Assembly: GCA_023213395.1 (NCBI GenBank)
Contig: CM041465.1
Span: forward strand, 186,007,741 to 186,071,740
Reading direction: 5' to 3'
Source of the DNA: Cycas panzhihuaensis
Taxonomy: Eukaryota > Cycadophyta
DNA length: 64,000 bases
A model generated the notes under the pieces. That model worked only from the letters and a program-made list of their open reading frames with translations, did not search any database and was not told where the DNA came from. Position 1 is the first letter of the stretch. Each line of letters begins with the position of its first letter. The translations under genes were made by a program, and so were the position numbers. Below, piece by piece: positions 10,823 through 22,586 of the stretch.

Positions 10823-12778
10823 AAATTTGGGGGGGGCACAGACATAAATTACTCCAAATGTTAGAAGCTGATAATAGAGCCTTAGAGGATACAAGTTGTG
10901 ACTCTAAACCGATGAGTGCACATCTAGCACCATCTTTTAAAGATATCAGAGTTGACAAAGGCAAAGCCATTATAGAAGAACCATCCTCTCCACCTTCATT
11001 TGACAAAGGCAAAACAGTGGCAGAAGGACCATCTTCCTCAGGCACATCAACATCCTCCTAAAAAAGTAATCATTTTAATGAACAAGATGAGAACCAAGAA
11101 GTTGAGGAAATAAGGACTTCATTCCCAACTCAAGGATCTCGAGAAGCCCGCCAACTCAATAAGGACATACAACCATATAATGTGGGCAAAACTGGCCCTC
11201 GAAGTGCCCATAAAGCAATGATGCAGGAATCATTATATACTGAGCTTGAACCATCAGAACTGCACCTTACTCTTAATGAAGAGCCCTTAACATACTAAGA
11301 AGCTGTAAAGCATACAGCTTGAAGAAATGCCATGAACGAAGAGTATCAATCTCTTATTAAGAATGGTACATGGGAGCTCGTTGATCTACCACTTGGCAGA
11401 AAGGTAGTTCAAAATAAATGAGTGTTCAAAAACAAATATAGATCATATGGCACCCTTAAAAAACACAAGGCCAGGTTGGTAGCTAAAGGATTTACGCAAA
11501 GGGAATGCATCAACTACACTAAATCCTTTGCACCTACAACCAAGTGGCTTACAATTAGAACTCTTGTGGCCTTGGTCACTCAACATGGTTTGAAAATCCA
11601 CCAACTTAATATTAAGACCGCATTTCTCAATGGAGATCTTGAAGAAGAAATTTACATGGCTTAACCAGAAGGATATGAGATCGAAGGTCAAGAGCATAAG
11701 ATTTATAGGCTCAAAAAGTCCCTATATGGCCTTAAACAAGTCCCTCATGCTTGGTTTGCCAAGTTGTCTGAAAGGATAAGGCAACTTGGATATGAGGTTT
11801 ATAACTATCAAGATATTGATGCAACATTGTTCATCAAGTGCCACAAGGATAAAGTCACTTATCTCATAATCTTTATGGATGACATGCTAGTAACAGGTAA
11901 TAGTGAACAGGCAATAAGCTAGCTGAAAAAGGACCTTGGCAAAATGTTCGAATTATCTGACCTCAGTTTGATAGAATATTACTTGGGAATTGAAGTAACA
12001 TAAAAGAATAAAAAAAAATTTCTCTCTTAAGAAAAATACATCAATGATCTTCTAACCAAGTTTCAGTTAGAAGATGCTCGACCAATGATGTTACCTATGG
12101 ACCCTAACACCAAACTCTCAGCTGAAGGTGACATTAGGGAGGCAGACGCAACACTCTATAGGAAACTTATAGGTAGTCTCATCTACACTACCAATACAAG
12201 GCTATATACTATACACTCTGTTGGCATTCTTACTCGTTACATGACAAATCCTAAGCAGAATCATTGGCAGGCAGCAGTGCGAGTGTTGAGATACCTTAAG
12301 ACGACCAACAAATATGGTATGTTGTATGAACCTAGTTCAAACTTTAAGCTTTCTGCATATACAGACTCAGACTTTGCAAGAGATAAAGATATAGGAAGAT
12401 CTACATATGGGTATGTAACGTTTCTTGGAACAACACCAATATCATGGAGATTCAGACAGTAGAAGATAGTTGTAGATTCAAGCACAAAACCGAATACATT
12501 ACTACTCGAGACCAAGAAGAGGTGATATGGCTGAGAAAATTATTGGAAACATTGAATATCACCCAAACAAGTCCTACGAGTCTTCATGTGGATAATCAAT
12601 CAGTAATATGCATGGTAAAAAATCCTGTATTTCATGATCATACTAAACACATAAGTATGAAAGTCCATAGGATTAGGGAACTTGTTCACGACAGCACAAT
12701 TCAATTAGATTACTGCCCCACAACAGATCAAGTGGTCGATATCTTCACTAAACCGTTGCAAAAGGTGAAGTTTAAATA
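10823..12778 (+). pseudogene. Copia 1 reverse transcriptase and RNase H
   Basis: The sequence opens with the linker, then the RT start (MNEEYQSLIKNGTWELVDLP), KARLVAKGFTQREC, HQLNIKTAFLNGDLEEEIYM, KSLYGLKQVPHAWF and the polymerase active-site block FMDDM near 11872-11886 (YVDD in the family). YYLGIEV closes RT. RNase H follows with SAYTDSDFARD and ends ...DIFTKPLQK at about 12770. In-frame stops occur (for example before PEGYE at 11662, and after EQAIS). It is the longest well-preserved pol segment in the left part of the window. Confidence 0.88.
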
Positions 12779-13600
12779 GTTCCGAAGGCAGCTCGGCCTT
12801 AAGGCATCCATCTTCAAATGATTAAAGAAGATGGCAATAGGATCATCATACTCTATTCTCTTTGTGAAAACCCCTTTGTGGGCACGGAAGAATAAGAGTA
12901 AGTCTCTGCTCTATACTCTTTGTGAAAACCCCATGTGGGCACGTAAGGATAAGGGTTGTATTAGTTTTAGAAAATCGGAACCTGTAAAAACCCAAAAGGG
13001 CATAGGGGATGACTAAATAGTATATGGAAACTTAGCAAATTAAGTTGCACATTTAAGCTGCTTGGTTATCAGGCTACATCAAAGAGCCACCTTAGCCATT
13101 TTGATTTATAAAAGAGCTATCAATCTTAGAAAGTTCGTGGGTTTTTATTCCCCATGAGGTTTTTCCCACAAAAGTGTCATTTAGAATTTCAATGTAATAA
13201 TGAGGCTCAAATGAAGACCTCATAGAATAGATTTTCTCAAAATGACCTTCCACCATTAAGGGGGTGATTGAAAGAGGTTAATGTATCAAGGTCATTTGTG
13301 TAGATTAATTGTGTGGCCTTAGGATATATTATTATCATTAGTCTCTTAATGAAATTCACTTTATGTGCATTTAGATGTAATTTTAGGTTTATGTCATTAG
13401 GCAAGAAAATCCTAACTCTAATACTCATCCCCAATAATAAAAGGTGAAATCTCAAGGAGGGAGTCATATTCATTCTCACCTCCAAGCTTGCTCTAATATC
13501 TTGTTTCATCTTCTTTTTTATTCTCCATTGCCATCGTGTGCATGTGAGTGATTTATCTCCTAGATCCATCCTTCCTTCAGTCATTTCCTTTGATCAATGA
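12779..13600 (+). repeat. Copia 1 3' UTR, polypurine tract and partial 3' LTR
   Basis: The 3' UTR carries a two-copy repeat of about 45 bases (12851-12896 and 12909-12953, core tctttgtgaaaacccc plus gtgggcacg) and the gggtttttattcccc / gaggtttttccc pair typical of copia 3' ends. A purine tract ends at 13264, and the LTR then starts TGATTGAAAG at 13265. The LTR end is not found, and a Tat-like fragment takes over near 13600-13640. Confidence 0.6.
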
Positions 13601-13639
13601 GATCTACCACATTTTAATGAGTGAGAGTGCCACTATCAT

Positions 13640-14480
13640 CACCCATTTACCATCACCATAGATACTCCTAACTTTACACTGAAGAGGATTGTTATGGACA
13701 ATGGTTCTTTAGTGAATGCCATGCCCATTTGGATGGTTGAGAAATTGGGTATTAAGGCTCTTAAGCATATTCCTTACAAATACTAAGGGTATGATGAGAG
13801 TAAGATGGTGCCTTTAAGGACAGTAACCCTACCTCTCACTCTTAAAGATAAGATTGTCCCTACTAATATAGTCATCTTAAACATAGACATTGATTATAAC
13901 TTTCTCTTAGGGTAACCATAGTGGGATAATGTGGAGGTAATTTATTCTTCCTTATGGGGGCAACTCAAATTTATCCATGAAGGACAAGTGCAAGTTATGG
14001 CTTACAAGCCTCCTCCCTCCCATACATCTCTACTTAGTTACCAAGCCATCTTTGATGTTAGAGATAATGTTCCCGATGAGCCTCATCCTTCCCTTTAAAC
14101 TCTTTTTCAAGGCACTAATCCCTACCACAATGAATTTCCACCTTTGCATGGGTAAAGACTTATTCACTTTGCCCCTATTGGTGTAGGTAGTTATGGCTAC
14201 CTAGCCATCCTTAGTGACCCTGAGTCGAACACTAAGGGCTATGAGCCCTCTACATGGTAAATGGATTTTGCTTCTGATATTCCTAGGGAACAATTCCACA
14301 AGGATGTTTCCCCTCCTTTTGGTCCTTTCTTAAGGACCCATGATCATCTCCTAGAGCCACTAGTCCTAGGCCAACCTATACCTTCACCTTTTATTCAAGC
14401 AATTGCTCCAGGGAACTCCCCTCAATGTGATGCTCATTTTGGCACCCCTAAGACCCTCACATACTACCTCTTTACAGTTT
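13640..14480 (+). pseudogene. Tat-like Ty3/gypsy protease fragment (plus strand)
   Basis: IVMDNGSLVNAMP near 13690 is the aspartic protease loop. DYNFLLG then a stop then PWWDN, and WGQLKFIHEGQVQV near 13960, match the minus-strand protease at 1047-1328 block for block. APIGVGSYGYLA lies downstream at about 14170, and the minus copy has a similar APIGVGS string. The following 300 codons have stops and no RT motif, so RT, RNase H and integrase are missing here too. It is a dead fragment. Confidence 0.75.
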
Positions 14481-14807
14481 AGGCCCTTATCAAGTGCTAA
14501 GACCTATTCAACCCCCTACCTTAAACTTTAAATAAGGTTCAAAGTGCATAGGACTTTTGTATTCTATTACTGTGATGCTTAGTTCCAATCAAGCCCCTTC
14601 TATGCATGACTCAAATCCTAAGTCTAGGTCATCATTATCCCATGATAAACCCATTACCTATGATTCATCCATGCCTATTCTTGCCCTTAAGTCTAAGTGT
14701 GGTCCATGCTCTCACACCTTTCCTCTTCATTTTAGACATGTCCCATATGGCCCTATTCGATAGTTTTGGTAGCTCACCTTTACCTTTATTAAGGGTAATG
14801 ATTTAGT

Positions 14808-14983
14808 ATGAGCCTAAACTACTAATGTGCTCTGAAATAAGCCTAAACTACCTTTTTTCGTAATGCCAATTGCCCCCATTTAGAGTATGGCATCATGTTG
14901 CACCTATTACATTCCTCATCCTTTACCATATGTAAAGGTGTTGCCCTACATGGGTACCTAGCTCTGAAATGATCTTAAACTAC
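14808..14983 (+). repeat. Three copies of the Tat post-pol motif
   Basis: The motif (gctctga)aatgagcctaaactac appears at about 14810, 14830 and 14961. The same sequence follows the integrase stop of the minus-strand Tat element at bases 10-35. It marks the region between pol and the 3' LTR. Confidence 0.6.
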
Positions 14984-15671
14984 TTTTGTCAATAGAATTA
15001 ATTTCCCCCATAGGAGGCACCTCATCATGCCATGTTCATTACCTTATTAGGATCCATGGCCACCAACCAGATCTTACCCCATAAGAGTGTTACACTTTGT
15101 CATGAGTATAGAGTATTATGTATGAATATCATCTAAAAATAAAAAAATCATAAGACATTAATAACCAAAAATATAGCTTTAAGATGAGCCCGAACAACTC
15201 CTCCTTCGAAAGATGGTTATTTATAAGGTTAAACTATGATAACCCACTCTGACTCATTGAGTCTATCCCATGGATATTCGAGGTACCACTTTGTATATAT
15301 AAGGGGCTTTAGGCTTTCAAGCCCTATCTCAGGCCATAACACCAGCTTTGTCTTACTACTAAGGTAATGTCTCTATTATTTGATATCATGTTTCATGTAT
15401 GCCTAGGATTTATAGCCACTAGCCCAATGGGATTAACCTAGTCACTGACTCATCATCATACTTAGCTTGTACACCTCTACTATAGTTTCCCTAAGAGGCT
15501 AAACTAAGGGCAACACCCTCAATTATTTATTAGCAAGGTACTACTATAATAGACTTCACCCTTTGTTACATACACACAATGGTTATTATCACATATCTCA
15601 TAACAATTGTATTGGTGGATTTCACTATCTTTTAGCCATAGGTTAAAAAGGCTCTGCTACTAAGGGGGTAG
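14984..15671 (+). other. 3' non-coding region and polypurine tract of the plus-strand Tat fragment
   Basis: No coding potential seen. A TATA-like tatatataagg is at about 15294. A purine tract ctaagggggtag ends at 15671, directly before a TGTTTC LTR-like start. Confidence 0.5.
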
Positions 15672-16869
15672 TGTTTCTTGGCTTTTTGAAATGGCATAAG
15701 CATTGCAACAAATAGATAAATGAAGGTATGGTTACATTTCATTGAATTTACATAATTGTGATCACAAGTAATGGATTTATGCTTTCATTTTCTTGATTGT
15801 TATATATAGTCACCCATGTATTATTTTCTTTTTAAGTCGACAATAAGCACAACATTAGTCATTACTTATTAGCCCACCCATCAGGCTTCTTAGGTTGGAA
15901 TAGGTACTGAACTCCCCCTACAAAGTCTTGTTAATCCCTTTTTGGCCTCCTTACCTTATTATTGATCTTGTTTTACTATTATTTATTTTAGTTTGTATCA
16001 TTTTATCCCCATTTTACTTTAATTTTTTACTATTTTCCCTCTAATTTTCTCTTTATTTGGGTTGTCCCATGATCCCTTTTGTATTCTACATTGATTAGTG
16101 GCCAATCCATTATTTTTCTTACCTAAGAAACTATCATTTATTAGTGCCTTATCACAATTAGCAGTACCACAAATTTCTTAGTGGTAATATGAAGTTCTTA
16201 GTGTTACCATAAATTTCTCAATGGTATGACTATTACTAACTCAAAAATAAATTTGATGATGATAACTAACCTATTTATTACTCCCCTATCAGTCCTAGGT
16301 GGCCTGCATTAATCCTAAAATGATGCCCATCAAACTTAGGTGGCTCAGGAAGCCAAATCACACATAAATCCATCTTCCCATATGGATTTTGAGCCAAATC
16401 CATGAGCATGACTCACAAATTTATCCCCTTATTTTTTCTGACATTGTGGGTTGAAAACCACCCATCTCACCTCTATCCTCATCTATAAATCTCCCAATTT
16501 TTTCATTAAGAGAGTTATAAAATTGAGATGTGAGATCATGTCGCTATGCTACCAAAATTCTAAGAGAATTAGGCACCCCTTGGTTTACACCACCATTTGC
16601 TCATTGCATCTTTGGAGATATCCTTATTAATAGCATTGGAGACCCTTTAAGAGGAGCATTAATAGCCATTGGCCATCTCCATTCCCTTAGGATGGGGTAA
16701 TCCTTTCTCTTTTACTTTGGTGAGTTTGTTTCTTATCTATTTGATCTTTTTACATGTTATGTTTTTATTATCTAGTTGGATGTTTATTGTTTGATATTAT
16801 TTCCCTTTATATATCCTCATTTTCTCTCCCTTTGTTACTTATTATACCTAGCTTTTCTTGTAATATCTT
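15672..16869 (+). repeat. Probable Tat 3' LTR, diverged, end not found
   Basis: It begins TGTTTCTTGGCTT right after a polypurine tract, close to TGTTTCCCGGCTT at the start of the 2.6 kb Tat LTR. After the first tens of bases I cannot align it by eye with 4394-6959, so family identity rests on the junction. The right limit is where homology to 55690-57900 starts. Confidence 0.45.
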
Positions 16870-18862
16870 TTCACTATGATACTAGTTTCTAACGAAACAT
16901 GTTCTGTTGTGTCCAGATTTTTATGGGCTATAGTTTAGACTGGCTATTTTCTACCTTTGGAGCTGATTTGACCTAATTTTAATGAATTAAAGTCAATTAT
17001 TTTTTTTCTCAAGTTTTTTGAGTTATTAACATAAAAAGTACCTTTCATTATTTTCATATAACTTTTCTATTTAATATCAGATTTCAGATACATTAGTTTT
17101 GTTGGGAAGCTTACTCATTTCTCTTTGACCTGACATATTTATTTATAAGTTTTGAAGTTTTCTTATAGACATTCAAAGCAGACAAAGTTGAGGTACATAA
17201 AAGCTCATAGTTTATTATTATTATATATTTTTACACATTGTTTCTTAAGTTTGTTGACTCAAAGCATATTAAGAAGCTCTTTAGTTTATATTTAATTATT
17301 TCTACATTGTTTTATAAGATCTTATTAGTAGTTCATGACCTTTTGAGTCCCTTAGCTCTCGTTAAGCCCCAAAAATAGGTCATTTCACTTATGCATTAAA
17401 ATCTTGAGTTACAAGAACCCATTTTCCAAACAATCAGATCCGTTGGATAGATATTTTATTACTCTTTAATTTGGTATAATCTCATCTTAATCTGATATTG
17501 TTTAGTATAACTTTGAATCTAATCAACTTAAGCATATGATTTATGCCAACAGGCTTATCCTCTTAACTCTTTAAGAAGTTCTTTCTTATAACTAAGTTTT
17601 ATTTACCTTATTGATTACTTATGATACATGTTTAAAGCTTTTATTTAGAATTATTGATTCATTATTGCACTTAAGGTTGCATATAGTGTACTTTATTTTA
17701 AAGGAACATTTTATTTTTAAGGTATTACATCTTTTTTCTTAGAAGTTATTGGCAAGACCACATCATTGATAACTTATAGACATTGGCTTATATTCTTTTT
17801 GGAATATCTTTATCATCTACTTATAATAGTATTGAAATCATTTAAGGATTTGTCTACTTGAAAATTATATTTTTTTTATTATGTACTAAAGTTCCCTATA
17901 AAATGATAATAAATTTAAATCAAATATGATTCCCTATATTTGATATTCATAATTTTTAACAAAGGCATAAAACACTACAAACTTACTTTACCACAAATGA
18001 TCCTTGGAGATATCTACAAGATGAATATGAACTTAATACTAAAGAAGATATAAAAAAGAACAATGAAGCCTTAGCTATATTATTTTGCACTATACATGAT
18101 AATGTTTTTTCTATAGTTTATGAAATGATGACATCTAAATCTATATGGGATACCTTAGATTCTATTTATGGGGGAGAAACCCTCAATATGAATTAATTTA
18201 ACTTTGATAATGTTAAACATGTAAGACAGATGTCAAAGCAGGTTGTTTATGATAAAAAGGCTAAGGAAGAAGATTCAAGTCAAATGAATAATCACAATGT
18301 TTTACGTGAAGATGATCCTTCATTTTATGGGAAGAAACCTTATGAGAAACACTTGGATATAATCATTACTCATAAAATAAAGATTCCAGATAATAAAATC
18401 AAAGATGCAGTCATTCATCCTCATTTAAATCAAGCTACACCTACTTGGATGTTATTTGAATCATCCAATGTTAAAGAGACATACATTACTAAAAGGATGA
18501 GACAAGTTAACGATGATAAAGTTAATAGACAAGTATTCAAAGTTTTTTTCATGTTTAAGTACCACAATTTCAAAGAAAAATGAAGATGTTCGCGATGACC
18601 ATTAAGGAGGAGAATGTTGGGGTTAATGTTCATCACCCTACTCCCACCATTTACATATGTGAGTGCACACATGTGAAGGTAAGTAAGGTAAGGTTAAAGT
18701 TACTTTAGTTAAGTATTATTTTATTATATTTTAAATTCCAGAGTTTGAGAAGGTTTCCCTCCTCCCCCAAACTATATCTTTACTGGGATAATAAACCTTG
18801 GTGTCTTTTGACACCACCTTCTTTTAGAAAGTTGGATATGCTCTCAACAATGGATTGATTGT
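16870..18862 (+). mobile_element. 3' part of a gag-only copia-type element
   Basis: Spaced similarity to 55690-58200 runs through an AT-rich stretch, a gag-like frame, a polypurine tract (attaaggaggagaa at 18601-18614) and an LTR start TGTTGGGGTT at 18615. The LTR stops at 18862, about 250 of an expected 415 bases. The 5' part is absent. Confidence 0.7.
17960..18583 (+). pseudogene. Gag fragment (UBN2-type) next to the 3' LTR
   Basis: The frame reads NNEALAILFCTIHDN and, about 20 residues on, SIWDTLDSIYGG, the conserved UBN2 pattern of plant copia gag (aLa.ifc.l.d then eiWd.L...YeG). A stop follows GETLNMN at about 18195. An open stretch from 18230 continues as a charged Lys/Asp-rich tail to 18583. 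It ends 31 bases before the 3' LTR, with no pol between. The copy at 57227-57909 is better preserved. Confidence 0.65.
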
Positions 18863-19883
18863 TGTAGAAATAGGCACATGCACAATGGGAGGGGTTTCTT
18901 AATCAAGATTATTTGATTAAACTTTATGACATAGTTTATTAATGTGATAAAGAGGGGGGGGGGTGTTAATGTTAAATCAAATAATAAAATAAAACTAAAA
19001 CAAAAAATAAAAAAATAAAACCTGCGGACTCGGCGGGTTTTTGGATTTTATAAAATAAAAAGAAATTTAAGAAGGGATTGGAGTTCGGGAGGGGGGGGGG
19101 GGGGGTAAGGTAGAAACCCTACCTACCTGGTAATCATTTTCGTGGTGGCGGCACTCCTCATCAACATTACAGGTATGGTTCAAGGCTTCAACGATCTGGA
19201 GAACGGAGGCATAGAGCCTTATGACATTCTAGAGAACGGGAAGGAACGGAGTTTCACCAGCCGCAACCCATGGTAAAACCCCCAATAGCAAGCAGAGATG
19301 TCAATATACGTAGACGGGTTCAGGGCACTAACGGCGGTGGCTATGGCAGATGTCCCCCTTACCTTGGGGGAGAGAGCTCTCAATAACCCCTATAACTTGC
19401 ATACCTATCGTGGCCCTTTTCTGGAATGTTTCTTCCACTGTAATGCTGAGATCTTGAAGGAGAATACTCTGGAGAAGGAGTTTGATATCGTCGTGCATAG
19501 GAATAATGTTGAATAAAGCCCCGGCCCCTTCTTATATGCTTGGGTGTTCCATCTGGACTAATGGCTTCTTGCTAGACTACTTTGGCTCTGATTCATAGGA
19601 ATTGGCAATGCTCCCTTCTCTTGTAGAGGGCTATGGCCTGGGCTTTTTGATAAGCTTCTAGATAGGCTCTTCCTTAGACTTATAATAGCAATGTTGCTCA
19701 AGTTTTACCTTGGAGCTGGTATTTGCCTCAAGGGGCTTCCACATCATTTCTACATCCCATTGTTTACCCTTTATGAGAGGTCTAGATGATGGTACGGGGG
19801 TTGAGTTGGCGGAGTTGGATGTTTGCTCTGTCCAAACCATTCATACAGTTATATGCCATGTCATATAAACACAATCTCCGTAC
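18863..19883. other. Unassigned stretch with LTR-end-like start and G-runs
   Basis: The first 25 bases repeat the LTR start at 20361-20385 with one difference, then similarity fades. Poly-G runs occur at about 18953 and 19091-19105. Moderately GC-rich sequence at 19140-19880 has a 72-codon plus frame (19298-19516) and a 60-codon minus frame (19658-19840). It looks like captured host DNA, but I recognise no domain in either frame. Confidence 0.4.
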
Positions 19884-20348
19884 TTGAAGTGCAAGCTTCT
19901 CAGAAGGTTTGGCACAATAGCGTGTTCAACGAGTTGTCCAAGCCCAGGTTTGTACAATGCTCTGGTTGAGGGGTACTACAAGATGGACCAGATGACAGAC
20001 GCATTGGATCTTTTAAATGTGATGCTCGAGAAGAACTACAGTCTAGATCTCACTACTTATAGTATAGTGATAGATGCATACTGCAATCAGGGTAAAATGC
20101 AAGAAGATTTGGAGTTTTTGAGTGTTATGCACAAGAGATGTTGTCCTCCTGATGTTGTGGTTTACAATATAATGTTGGATGGGTTCTTAAGAGAAGGAAT
20201 GGTTTCAGAAGCCAAGAAGCTCTTCCAAGAGATCCTGGAAAAGGGCCTCCAACCTAATGTGATTACCTACTGTCTGTTAATTGATGGTTATTGCAAGGAT
20301 AATACAATAGAGGAAGCCATGGAGTAAGATGGTAGAAAGTGGCTTCAA
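19884..20348 (+). pseudogene. Pentatricopeptide-repeat (PPR) gene fragment
   Basis: The frame holds about three and a half 35-residue P-type PPR repeats: GLYNALVEGYYKMDQMTDA..., TTYSIVIDAYCNQGKM..., VVYNIMLDGFLREGMVSEA... and ITYCLLIDGYCKDNTI.... A stop after EEAME is a frameshift, because KMVESGFKL, the natural continuation, follows one frame over up to 20348. PPR proteins bind organellar RNA and normally carry many more repeats, so this is a fragment without start or end. It breaks exactly where a primer-site/LTR sequence begins (20349), so an element insertion or capture made the junction. Confidence 0.82.
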
Positions 20349-20700
20349 GCTCTGATACCATGTAGAAACAGGCACATGCACAATGTCACCATAGGATCAC
20401 ATAAACAAGAAATTACAAGCAATATATGACATTGCACATATACACTAGATTGACAGGTGGAAAACCCCTTCTAGAGAAGAAAAACCACCTCCTAAAGTTG
20501 TATTTTTATTAAGAATAGAGATAAACAGGATACAATATACTGAAACCACCTAACCACCAAACCAGCCTTAGAAAAGGCTTTTAGACAACCCTCCTAGATT
20601 CTTGGAACCATCTCCTTGAATCTAGGAGAAGAATTAATATGAAGAAAGGTTCATTGAAATGCAGTTACGCATTTCAACCACCTTCCACATAAGATTAAAA
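20349..20700 (-). repeat. LTR fragment with primer-binding site, minus orientation
   Basis: Plus-strand GCTCTGATACCA at 20349-20360 is the complement of the tRNA-Met primer site TGGTATCAGAGC. It is followed at once by TGTAGAAACAGG, a valid LTR terminus. So an LTR ends here and the element pointed leftwards. The other LTR edge is not determined and the right limit is approximate. Confidence 0.55.
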
Positions 20701-21220
20701 TAAACTCTAAAGTTAAACATAAGAATGACTTAAATACTAATTTAAACATGCAACATAAATAAGAACTTAAAAAGAACATAAAAGTGACATTACAAAAGGT
20801 TACATTAATATTCCTAATAATTATAATACTTTGTTTTATGCTCATGCAATACAATGGCATGGTTATTTTGATATCTGCTCCGCTCTGTCTCCATTTTAAA
20901 AATTAGGTCATGTATATCAATTAATAATTAGGGTTTATTAATGTTTAATTAAAGGAGTTGGTTGGGAGATTCGTCAGTTTATTTTCAATGAATTTAACCC
21001 TCCTATTCATTGTATAAATATATCATTTCATTAATAAAATGGATTAGACAATGGTCTTAAGAAATTTAGAGTTGGGTTTTAAGATAACTAATTCATATTG
21101 GTGTATGATTTCTCTATTTTGGCCCTTCTTTCATCTTCTTTTAGTCTTCCTTTATTCTCTTATCTATCTAAAGGATCAAGATGTCATTTTGGAGGCGTAT
21201 TTCTTATATATATATGATCA
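20701..21220. other. AT-rich stretch, nothing recognised
   Basis: No domain, repeat partner or RNA gene seen. The open frame at 21051-21239 is hydrophobic, AT-driven and runs into duplicated unit A. Confidence 0.4.
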
Positions 21221-22472
21221 TTCTTTAGAGAAAGTTTGAGTGAAGATAACCTTAAATAGAGAAGTTCCGGGTATGTCATTAAAATTTCCTCACTCAATAT
21301 AAATCAATAGAATCAAATATTTTACTATGCTTTTCTTATAATAGCATTCATCTCAACACCAATATTTTCTCAACACAACTTTCCATGGTCCTCCAAATAT
21401 ACATCAACTTCACATCCTACTTAATTAGGTGAAATGTTTTCCCAATAGGTTTGGCATTCAATCACAATATATTATTTCACTAATAAGCTATCTTGAATTT
21501 TATTATGTCAATAAAATCATTATGTATTAATTATTATTTAGGTATTCATACTCTTTCAATAGTTCCATTACATAAATAATCAATTTATGCTTTATCAAGC
21601 AACTCGTATTGAGTTAGGTACCTTTTGTTTGAGTTCTTAGTAATTAAGGAGAGATTTGCGATAGTTTCCCTTTAATTAACTTTAATGATCATATGTATTT
21701 GCTTTGGATCTAACACTAGTTATTAATCTTTTAATGTGACATACTTGATAAGATTTATTTGATCTAATTGTGTGGTGTAAAACATTAGTTATTTGGATTG
21801 ATGGCCCTATATTCATTTCCTCTTTTTTTTTCCTTTGCCATAGTCCAATAAATCCTTTGCCATGTCACTTAACGACTAGTATTTATAAATCTAATTCCTA
21901 ATAACATTTAAAGGCACTATTTGATTCTTAATATAATCATCCATTCATCAACATATTAGTCTTGACACATCATAAGACTACTTTATCACATTAATCATGT
22001 TTTCAAACCATTTTATACATCATTTCATTCCTAAATCATGCCTCATTTGCATTGATATGGTCACCTTATATAAGTGTATAAACTCTAATCAATCAGAGTT
22101 CTATAGCAACAACTTTGAATTTAATTCTATTTACATTAAAAGTCACATGGTTCTCTTACTCGACGTAAATAAAAATACAACATAGTCTTTCAATGCCTAA
22201 AAAACTAAATAAATAAATACTAATTGCTCATTTAGATTTTTTGATACCTCCTCAAATAATACAATATCATGCCATGAAATTGTTGTCTTTTAATGCATAA
22301 TCACCATTTTCTTAATAGTCAATGCATTGATATTAAAACTTGATCTTTGGCATTATATGATTGCCCTTTTTTGTCTCCAAGATGCCTATGAAATGTAGAT
22401 AATAGCTGCCTCATATTAACACCATGCTTATTTTTTAAATTATTGCAATCAACAAAGTTTTTCTTAGCAATG

Positions 22473-22586
<114 letters not shown>

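Larger units (their letters stand above)
6960..13600 (+). mobile_element. Ty1-copia element 1, 5' truncated, with nested insertion
   Basis: The plus-strand order is gag end (6960-7068), protease, integrase, RT, RNase H, polypurine tract (13257-13264) and start of 3' LTR. IN before RT is diagnostic of Ty1-copia. The 5' part was cut by the Tat-like element ending at 6959. A 2.4 kb element sits between integrase and RT (8442-10817). Many in-frame stops show it is inactive. The right limit is uncertain, because the LTR runs into an unrelated Tat fragment at about 13600. Confidence 0.8.

Noticed and set aside
13237-13584. 115-codon minus-strand frame
   Set aside because: It is antisense to the copia 1 polypurine tract and LTR; no domain.
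21051-21239. 62-codon hydrophobic frame
   Set aside because: AT-driven, crosses the unit A boundary and is not kept in unit B.
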